Source: Isoetes taiwanensis
Taxonomy: Eukaryota > Streptophyta > Lycopodiopsida > Isoetales > Isoetaceae
Reading direction: 5' to 3'
NCBI GenBank assembly: GCA_021234155.1
Contig: JAJEKV010000196.1
Coordinates: forward strand, 186,001 to 250,000
DNA length: 64,000 nucleotides
The position numbers and the translations under genes were made by a program. The notes beneath the pieces were generated by a model. That model was not told the DNA's origin and ran no database searches. It saw nothing but the letters and a program-made list of their open reading frames with translations. Positions within the stretch are counted from its first letter, which is position 1. Each line of letters starts with the position of its first letter. Positions 55,695 through 64,000 of this stretch are shown piece after piece.

Positions 55695-57030
55695 GTACTC
55701 ACAAGGCACCCAAAATTAAAACCAATATGGGTTTTTACCCTAGTTATATATATAAAACCGCTTAATAAAACCAATACATCTTTGTGGGTTGATATCATTA
55801 AAAACCTTATATGAATTTTATATGGTGTTCACCAAGGTGGTTTTCTAACATGTTTAAAGGCAATAATTAAATATAATGCTTTATATACATGGTTTGTGAA
55901 TGTGGTGTGGTATGGTGGTAATAAGACGTGGTTTAATATATTGTTATATATACGTGGTTTTTAGAATGCTAAAATAGCATGACTTATTGATATGGTAAAT
56001 TTATATGGTTCTCCTTGTGTTTACATGTCATAGATCATGATTGTTTAATGGCCTAAAGCCTTGCATATTTATGCATCAAACCCGTAATGCTTTTAATATG
56101 GGACGATGGTTTAGTAAGTTTTTTATGGAGTGGTTAAAGGTCATAAATCACTAGTGTTTTGTTTTCGAAACCAGATTAAGATACTTTATAACACCATACA
56201 TAATTTTATTTTCTTAACTTGTTCAAACCCTTCATAATTGGTGTGAATTATCTGAAGCATATATCACTACCGTCTTGTTTTCCAAAGCCTAGGTGTATAT
56301 GACTAGTGGTTTCTAAAAGATAGTCCCAAATTCCATAAGCTTGCAAGATCAAAAAATAATAAAAACAAATAAATCAAAGTTATGAGGATTTGAACCCCAT
56401 TTTAACCATATATTGTGCATTATACCCAAAGTGGATACTTTAGTCATGCACTAAATCACTTTCTTCATATCTGACTTATCCTCCGCCATTTTATTCAAAA
56501 AAATGACCTACGATAATTTATTAAATAAAAAACTACTTGTATATGTATACAAGCTGAAGGGACAATTACTCTAAGATTATATAGCAGAAAGAACATGCAA
56601 AACAATGTGGAGTACCCCTTATCAGCGAAAACTTTGCTTGAGCAAAAGGGGCCAGAAATCTTCATCAATCCAACGATTTTGGCCACATCTAGATGGATAA
56701 GGAAATGAAGCACGATTACAAAAGGTACATATTCAGCATGCAACTTTGAACAGAATCTATGAGCATAAACATTCCCAGTTTCATTATGATATAAAGTTTG
56801 AAGCAAAAGAGCCTGCGCTAAGATGTAAAACCTACCTAAGCTGGATTATTATCAAATCCACAAGGTTTGGAAATGAGCTAAGAGGATAAACAATGAAAGA
56901 GAGCACATCGCGGAAGGATGTGTTAACATCAATGGTGAAAATATTGTCCCAAGAATCCGGCATAATCAAACCAAGATCCAACACAAGAAGCAAAAAACTC
57001 GCACGGAGGCTCTTGAGCTAGCAAAAAGAG
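55695..57030. other. AT-rich noncoding DNA
   Basis: No recognised features. It could be intron following the HAD exon. Confidence 0.45.
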
Positions 57031-57053
57031 GACAAAAAGTTTAGAGCCGACTT

Positions 57054-57260
57054 TTGGATATGGAACTTGGAAAGAATGAGATCACTCCTTCGCCATGGCA
57101 GATTGCGCTTTCAAAGAGCCGACCAAGTTTGCCTTTTTACTCGGTTAAATTATGCCTTTGCATCTTGCACGACAATTCTGAGATGTTAGATCCCATGAAT
57201 AAAGGTATGACAATTCCATATGCCCTGATGGTGGAACTTGTAGAAGCAACGGAACTTTAG
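57054..57260 (+). other. Short ORF in array, function unknown
   Basis: 68 codons (MDMELGKNEITPSPWQIALS...) with ordinary composition but no family signature. It may be an exon relic. Confidence 0.25.
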
Positions 57261-58786
57261 GAAAAAAATTCTCATCATATGTTGAAACGGTTTTTCCTTT
57301 TCCTTCATAAATATCGGGAGGAGAGAATACCAAACATTTTAAAATTAAATAATGATTTTGTGATCTTTGGGTATTAAGCCCTTTGTTTCATTAGGTGAAA
57401 TCTCGAGAAGTGATGGCTAAGATCTAATGGCGGAAGGGAAAAAAAAAGGGGGCCTTTTGGAATGCTACTCAATTAAAACTTTAGAAGCGTTCTATGGGAC
57501 AATGGAACTTTTTGAATCTTGGATCACATTTAAGAATATTTTTGTCGAAACATTTAAGAATATCACAAAGCGCTTATAACAAATGCATATCTATGGGATC
57601 TAAGTCTAGCACCTTTTATAAAGCGAGAACAAATTTTTTCCTTTGGTTTTATTTGCTTATTCTAATTTGGATATATCATTGTGTGCAATCATCTTTGTTA
57701 GACAAAACAAATTTGGTCTATCCTGGTGAAGGACAACATCTTCTTTGAAAATATTGTCAGCATACTATCGAAAAATAATAATTTATATTTATGGATGAAA
57801 ATGTGTTGAAGACTTCCCACCTCATAAAAGTAAGATTATCTCAAAAGATTTCTTGGTTAGCAAAAAGAGGACAAAATTGGTTTAACTCATCTCTATAGGA
57901 TATGGATTTTTTCATAAAGAATATTTTCCCATTATCACCTTCTATGTTCATCTTCGAGCAACGGGTTTGTGGTTTTGTCTAAGCTTGAAATTATGCCTTT
58001 GCATCTTCTGCGGCGTTACGGATTTTCTTTTATCCCTTTTTTGAATAAAGTTATTTTGTATTAACAAACAGTAGATATCATTTTTCGATGTTAGATTATG
58101 CACAAGTACCATGAGGCTTGATCTAAAATTCTCATCATATGTTCAAACCAATCACCCTAATTTGCCATCACTTTGCAAATAATCGGGAGGAGATTTTGGC
58201 ACCAAACATTTTGCCAAAATTAAATAATTGATGATTAAATGAGATGGGAACATTATTGCTTTGTTTCTTTATCTGAAGGACACATCAATGCCTTTGTAGT
58301 GGATCATAATTCAGAATATGATCGTGAAGCACATGAGAACATAGGCTTTTAGCTTTTCCAAATTAAAACTTTAGAATCGTTCTATGGGACAATGGAACTA
58401 CAGAAAATGCAAAACACATTTAAGAATATCTTGCAAGAGATTTAAGAATATCCAAAATTATAGTCAAATCTTTTTTTTATGGGAACATGATTAGCACTAT
58501 TTCATTATATCTATTCAAATTTTTGGTATGTCAATTACGGAGCTTTTAGTTCAAAAGCGCAAAGAAATGCACATTGAGTGTGCAATATCTGGGTTGTTCG
58601 GTGATCTCCATTTTCCTTTTTGCATGAAACCTTTAGTGTGATGAAGGACAACATCTTCTTTGTCAATTGAAAAGGTGATTGATGAGATGTTTGTCAAAAG
58701 TGGTGCATCCGGATTTACAACTAAAGCTATTCAATTGCTAGATCTTGGCATCTTAGCATTTTGAAAACTTTTGCCAATCTTACTTT

Positions 58787-58985
58787 TCAGGCAGGAGGAA
58801 ATATCTAAAGCTTTGGAGGAGTATAAGAGCAATATTGAGGAATTAAAACTTGAAATGAATGAGGCTACTAAAAGCAGCGTCCGGTGACAAAATAAGGAAG
58901 GATATAAGTTCTCTTTCACAAAAATACACAATTTATTTTATGGATGAAAAACTTAATTCGATTACACAACCTCATCTAAAAGGTA
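58787..58985 (+). pseudogene. Exon-like coiled-coil segment
   Basis: After a good acceptor (CTTTTCAG at about 58,781-58,788) the plus strand encodes EEISKALEEYKSNIEELKLE and MNEATKSS, then in a shifted frame DKIRKDISSLSQKYTIYFM and DEKLNSITQPHLKG before GTAAGG. The heptad-like pattern suggests a coiled coil. Partial echoes at 57,790 and 60,180-60,290 show the segment is part of the tandem array. Gene unknown. Confidence 0.4.
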
Positions 58986-61429
58986 AGGTTTTCTCAAAAC
59001 TTTTAAAGGTTAGCTATTTTAAAAAGGCAATTTGGTTTTAGCTCATCTCTATATAACCCAAATATTTTTAAATACCTTATATTTTCCAAATTAATACCAC
59101 CTTTTTCTATGTTCATCTTCACCTTTTGCCTTCTAAAATACCACTTTTAAGCTTTTAGCAACAAAAAATGGCGGGGATTTTGATTTTTTTCAAAAAGCAT
59201 AATACCACGTTTTGCTACCTTTTTCTTTTATTGCCTTTTTGATGGTAAGGTTATTTTCCACCTTTAGTTTTATCTTTTTTTCGCCTTTAGATTATGCATT
59301 AGTACCATGAGCCTTGGTTATTAAATCGGATGCTCTATTCAAATTCAATCACCCTATTTGCCATGTTTTTAGATTCATAATCTACCGTTGTTTTTGCACT
59401 TGCCTCCTACTCTTGCCAACATTATAGAAGCAATGGAGATGGCCGATGGTTTGATGGGATCACATTATTGTCACCAATACTTTATCTTCAAAACACATCA
59501 ATGCCTTTGTAGCAGATCATAGTTCATAAAATTCGTGAGTTAAGGAAGAAAGCACAAAGCACAAAAAGGCCTTTTGCTTTTCAAATAGCGTAATACCACC
59601 TTTTGCTATCTTCTTCACCTTTTGCCTTTAAAAAATGCAAACTTTTCCCCTTCTAGCAAAAAAAAAACACCTTTTGAACTTCAAAATGCATAATACCACG
59701 TTTTATACCTTTCCCACCCCTTTTTTTTTTTCCTTAACCTTTTGACCTTTAGCCTTTTTCATTTTATCTATTCTTAGCCATTTCCACTTTAGCCATTTCC
59801 CCTTTCACTAGGTTTAAAAGTTCCAAAGAGCAAAAGAAAGGACTCCAATATTTAACATCATTTTGGAGGGCTTTGTAGGTGCATCTCCATTTTCCTTTTG
59901 CATGAAACCTTTAATCAAACAATGAGGGTTGCATCTTGCATCTTTGTCAATAAAAAAGGTGATTGAAAAGCACAAAGTCACAAAAACCTTTTGAACTTCG
60001 GATTTGAGGTACTAATACCATTCTTTTGCTATCTTCTTTCATCTTTTAGCCTTTCAAAAATTGTTTTTCCCAATCTAGCAACAAAAAAAAACACCTTTTG
60101 AAACCTTTATCTTTCCCTTTGGGCCTTTACCCTTTAGCCATTGAGCCTTTTAAAATTTCACTAGGGTTTAAAAAGTTGAAATGAATGAGGCTAGGTTTAA
60201 AAAGTTCCATAGACAAAATAAGGAAGGATATAAGTTCATCATTTTAGAAAGATACACAATTGTTGGGTCCTCAGGTTGACGAAGAACTTAATCAAACAAT
60301 AAGGCTTGCATCCTTACAAATAACAAGGAGAAGGTCCTTTTTCAATACTTCGGGGAAAAGGGAAACTCGATTGCAAAAGAAAAAGGCAATTTCAAGAAAA
60401 GAAAGTTGCAAAAGGCTACCCAAAGCACAATAAATACCGGCAAAAGATTCTCAACATTTTACCACGACATTTTGCCATATCTTCTTCACCTAGGGCCTTT
60501 CAAAAGCGGATCAAGTTTTTCCCCTTAGTGAGCAACAAAAAAACACATTTTGAACTTCAAAATGATGGAATACCACGCTTTACTTTTTTTTATGCGCCCT
60601 CATCCTTTTATCTTGCTTCTTGTTCATTTTCTTCTTTTCCACCTTTGATCTTTTTCATCATCAACTCATTTTTTAGATGCTTTTTTGTGCATTTCCACAA
60701 AACCAATTTTCCTCCTTCAAATGGATTGACAAGATTGGACCTTGTCCTTGATCGGCTAACTTTTGTTTTTGTTTTTTGAATTCAACTACCCTTGTAATCT
60801 TTTTTTTTTTTTTTGAAGGGCTGACAATCTTATATTCATCATCAACTCACGATTACATACACAACTTATCAATGGAGCTAATGGCCGCCAATCGAGATGT
60901 TCCCTTATGCAAGGAGCCAATAGGTGTGATTATAAACTTACATGTAAATTTACACTCCCTGCTATCAAGGTTCAATATTGGTGAGTTACTTTAGAAACAC
61001 AAAGCACAAAAATACCTTTTTAACTTCAAATAGCGTAATACCACCTTTTGCTATCTTCTTCTCATTTTTGCCTTTCAAAAAACCATTTCCCCCTATTAGC
61101 AAAAAAAAAAAACACCTTTTGAACTTAAATTCTCATAATAATACGGTTTCTCCTTTTCAAATGAACACAAAGGAATTTTCAAATGAATACCTTTTCCACC
61201 TTTAGCCTTTTTAGACCAATTCTTTTGGTTTAGCCAATTTAAATATTAGCCATTTCCCCGGGGGTTAGGTTTTAAATTTTTTCGCTTTTTCACATGGTTT
61301 TTCTATGATCACAATATTTAACATCATTTTGGAGGGTGTACTAAATAGTATTTCTAGGGTGCACCCTTTATGGGCCGTTGATTTTTCGTTGGTTAAACAA
61401 ACAATGGTTGTTGTCTTTCTCTGAGATGT

Positions 61430-61620
61430 GTTTGTGCATAAAATGCGCGTGTGTTATGCATGTGCATGTGCACAAAAACCTGCATTTGAACTTCATGTGC
61501 ATGTTCATGTGCATGTGCATGTATATGCATCTTCTTCATTTTGCCTTTCAAAATACCACTTTTGCAAGTGCAAGTGCATGTGCATGTGTGCATTTTGTGC
61601 ATGTGTGCATATGCATTTGG
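61430..61620 (+). repeat. (CATGTG)n microsatellite region
   Basis: Interrupted runs of CATGTG/TGTGCA, for example 'gcatgtgcatgtgcac' near 61,458, 'tgttcatgtgcatgtgcatg' near 61,503 and 'gcatgtgcatgtgtgcat' near 61,575. Alternating purine-pyrimidine sequence. ORFs rich in C/H/M on both strands are artefacts of it. Confidence 0.85.
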
Positions 61621-61639
61621 CCTTGCCCTCTTTGATTCT

Positions 61640-62690
61640 TTTGCCCTTTAGTGGATTTTTACCACGAGATGGATTTTTGCCTTTTCTCCATTTCACTTTG
61701 TTTTCAATGTTCCATAGATTAGCATAATGGACTTTTACAATATTATTTTTATTGATTCTACAATGTAGTGCTTTGCAAAATCCCCTTTTGTTTCCTTCCT
61801 AATATTTGCTAATCAAAGTTTAGGCCCTTGTTTCCTTCCAACTCTTAGATGAGGGAGAAAGCGGATTGTTCATAGCGGCGGGACCTGAAGCTTCAATCAA
61901 AACAAATGGATTCTTACAAGAAAGAGCGGATTATTCCCGCCCTTTTCCATGTCACGCATAAACATCAAACAATGGCCACAAGAATGCATTTATATTGTAG
62001 GTTTGGAACTTTTCGAACCATAAAAGGTGAATCATGCATTACCTTAGGGTCCCCAATGGAGCGGATCAAAATCATATGGATTGATAAACAATGGTGTCAT
62101 TGTGAAAGAGAAATAGTTGTATCCTAACAATATGTAATGATAAATATAACAGGGGGTTTTCTTTGTGTTGCAAACTTTATGACTTTGAATAATGGGATCT
62201 CTTGCTTCTATCTTTATGGTAACTTTTTTATGTTCTTTTTGTTTTATTGTGATCAAATTCAATATTCATCATCAACTCATTTTGAATTCTAGTTTCTTCT
62301 TGGTTTGAATTCTAAAATTTTCCTCCTTCAAATGGATTGACAACGTCCCTAACTTGTCCCAAATCGGCTACTTTTGTTTAACCCTAACATCCAACATATA
62401 AAACTTCTTGTCTCTTTTTTTTTTTAACAACCATTGGCATTAATCTTATATCATATAACTACCATTGACATTACATACACAACCATTTATCACATTTAAA
62501 TTAAAATCCCCTTAAACCCCTTTGGTTTGGGTCCATATTATGCTGGGGGGGTGGCGTGTGATTATAGAGCCCTCATAATTGTATTTTACACTCCCAAAAT
62601 CAAGACCAATAGTATTCCACTTGAACTCGACCTTTTTGCGAATCTTGTTTAAGGATAGCAAATTTTGGACTTGCATACCCACAAGCGGGC
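61640..62690. other. AT-rich intergenic DNA
   Basis: No recognised gene; some words recur from the array to the left ('cctccttcaaatggattgac' at about 60,711 and 62,321). Confidence 0.45.
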
Positions 62691-62699
62691 TTCTTGTCT

Positions 62700-63170
62700 C
62701 ATTTCTTATAGATTAAGGACAAAGGGGTGAATATCCATCCTATTATGTAGCTGATTTGGAGTGTGAATATGCACTAAATTCTCATAAGGGGGTTTAGCTC
62801 CATTTAAATGAACACAATGGTTGGAATAACCAAATGAATAGGCATCACAACTTGCACCCCATAGACCAATTCAAATATGTTGGATGTTAATGGTTTAAAT
62901 GAATACACCTGAAACTCCATAAGGCACCTGTTGAAGCCTCGTGCCAATTTCTTTGATTATCCTTCACTGTTTTAGCCAAAATTGCTTTCAAATTTTTGTT
63001 GGTACACTCAGCCTGGCCTGTGGATAAAGCAAAAGCTTGTACACGTGGGAACACCAATCCTTTTTGTTAATTGAACCACTACTTTTCCCATGAAATAGGC
63101 TCCCCGGTCAAAACAAAGAATGGTTGGAACACCAAACCATGAAATCAATTTATGATTAAAAAAAGCTTAT
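62700..63170 (-). pseudogene. Ty3/Gypsy-type integrase relic (reverse strand)
   Basis: The reverse strand encodes GVPTILCFDRGAYFMGKVVV, matching the integrase-core block around the second catalytic Asp (SDRG..F), followed by QAECTNKNLK-like and RNWHEASTGALW-like segments typical of the region after the catalytic Glu. No other pol domains and no LTR are seen nearby. Old and broken in several places. Confidence 0.6.
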
Positions 63171-64000
63171 TATAGTACTTTTTGTAGCATGCTTTACTAG
63201 AATTGCTTCTATTCAGTTTGTAAACATTGAACCTTAATAAGGCAGGCATATTCAGCTTAAAGCAGAGAGCCCATTAAGGCCATTTTTTATTTCTAAGACA
63301 AAAAGGGGGAAAAAGTTTGTAAGGCCATTTTTTATTTCTAAGACAAAGGAAATCGAAATGATCTTTCCTATGCGAACGTAACAAAGACTAAAACTTTGCC
63401 CATGTACCAATGGGCACTACCTACCTGGTGTAGTTTACACATCGCCTAACCCGCCTCAACGTGCATATATTGGATTATGGGTTTGTTTCCATTTTTTTGT
63501 CTTGAGTGGTTATCGTGGCATATTCCTATATTGTGCGGATCATCAATGGATATAAACATTTCCAACACAAATCAACACACAACTTCCAAATCGAACATAT
63601 GGTTCCAAAAACTTTATTACAATTATTATTATATGTAAATCACATATTTACAAGACCTTTGATGTAACGGCTACCCAGCCCAAAACCGGAGATCCTGATT
63701 AGCCATGGATGTTGCATCAGCAGAACCCAACTAGGCAAACGGATGAAGCAGTTGATCCGTGATTCCACCGTTCAATTTCAGAACTCCAACTCCTTGGGTC
63801 CCAAACCGTACGTATTGAGGGCTTCTCACGGACTCTAGAATCGCTCCAGCTATCTGCGGGGCTTCTAGGGATCTGCACTGCTTTTCCAGACCTGCACGGC
63901 TTCTAACTCGCAACGTTCCCAAGACCCTAGTTGCAATTCTCTGAAGCTAATACATGTGGCCAACATTAAAGAATCATACAAAGTACATGTTAACAACATT
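63171..64000. other. No recognised feature
   Basis: It includes a 37-base tandem phrase ('aaggccattttttatttcta' at 63,276 and 63,321). A 63-codon reverse ORF at 63,731-63,922 has no family signature. Confidence 0.45.

Larger units (their letters stand above)
57031..61380 (+). repeat. Diverged tandem array with ~0.9-1.2 kb and ~0.45 kb periods
   Basis: Blocks recur in order: 'gttctatgggacaatggaac' at about 57,489 and 58,379; 'aattctcatcatatgtt' at 57,268 and 58,125; 'tttatggatgaaaa' at 57,789 and 58,934; 'tttcacctccattttcc...catgaaacc'-type blocks at 58,605 and 59,885. Within 59.1-61.2 kb, a ~120-base block ('ataccaccttttgctatctt', 'cttcaccttttgcctttc', 'aaaaaacaccttttgaactt') occurs about five times, near 59,095, 59,589, 60,009, 60,459 and 61,031. 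Copies are heavily diverged and interleaved. Confidence 0.6.

Noticed and set aside
61378-61727. Cys/His-rich small protein ORFs on both strands
   Set aside because: They are translations of the CATGTG microsatellite.
63731-63922. 63-codon reverse ORF as a gene
   Set aside because: No family signature, no conserved neighbour, and an alternative frame is equally open.

Overview
The window is nuclear DNA from a seed-plant-like genome with a large repeat fraction. The evidence is several decayed Ty3/Gypsy LTR retrotransposons with initiator-Met tRNA primer sites, Helitron 3' ends (hairpin plus CTAG), tRNA-derived SINE-like pieces, foldback MITEs, long simple-sequence tracts, and scattered fragments of typical plant genes (carboxylesterase CXE11/16-like, ARM/TPR-like, isoleucyl-tRNA synthetase, FCP1-type HAD phosphatase, histone H3). 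No complete, clearly functional host gene was found. The species cannot be named from the sequence.

Layout. 1-1.6 kb: LTR-like copies, inverted relative to the LTR at 20.7-22.3 kb. 1.6-5.9 kb: AT-rich intergenic DNA with short tandem duplications and two Helitron 3' ends. 5.9-10 kb: remains of Gypsy elements (two reverse-strand LTR starts with polypurine tracts, and a weak gag-like stretch). 10.0-17.4 kb: a 3.3/4.0-kb tandem duplication; each copy holds a terminal-inverted-repeat element, a reverse Helitron 3' end and a huge polypyrimidine tract (0.9 and 1.65 kb). 17.4-22.3 kb: SINE-like pieces, a minisatellite, a chromovirus integrase/chromodomain relic and its LTR. 22.5-26 kb: a reverse-strand block with a primer site, two ORF blocks and a broken histone H3-like sequence between them. 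26.1-28.5 kb: Gypsy gag-protease-RT relic. 27.4-48.2 kb: two direct copies of a 10.4-kb unit that starts inside that Gypsy relic and contains captured host gene fragments on both strands and a 1.17-kb GATTC-rich array. 48.2-51.5 kb: an orphan IleRS exon and exon-like pieces. 52.4-53.3 kb: a Helitron end, then a satellite-like unit with nested foldbacks. 53.4-55.7 kb: decayed plus-strand coding sequence ending in an FCP1-like HAD exon. 57-61.4 kb: a diverged tandem array. 61.4-64 kb: a CATGTG tract, a reverse Gypsy integrase relic, and sequence with nothing recognisable.

Two points matter most. First, the 10.4-kb unit joins pieces of at least two unrelated host genes in opposite orientations, which looks like transposon gene capture later amplified by tandem duplication. 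Second, differences between the duplicate copies sit overwhelmingly at CAG/CTG sites, and the affected copy changes along the window. This points to base-calling error at CHG-methylated cytosines rather than evolution, so the disruption of host fragments in this assembly should be read with caution.
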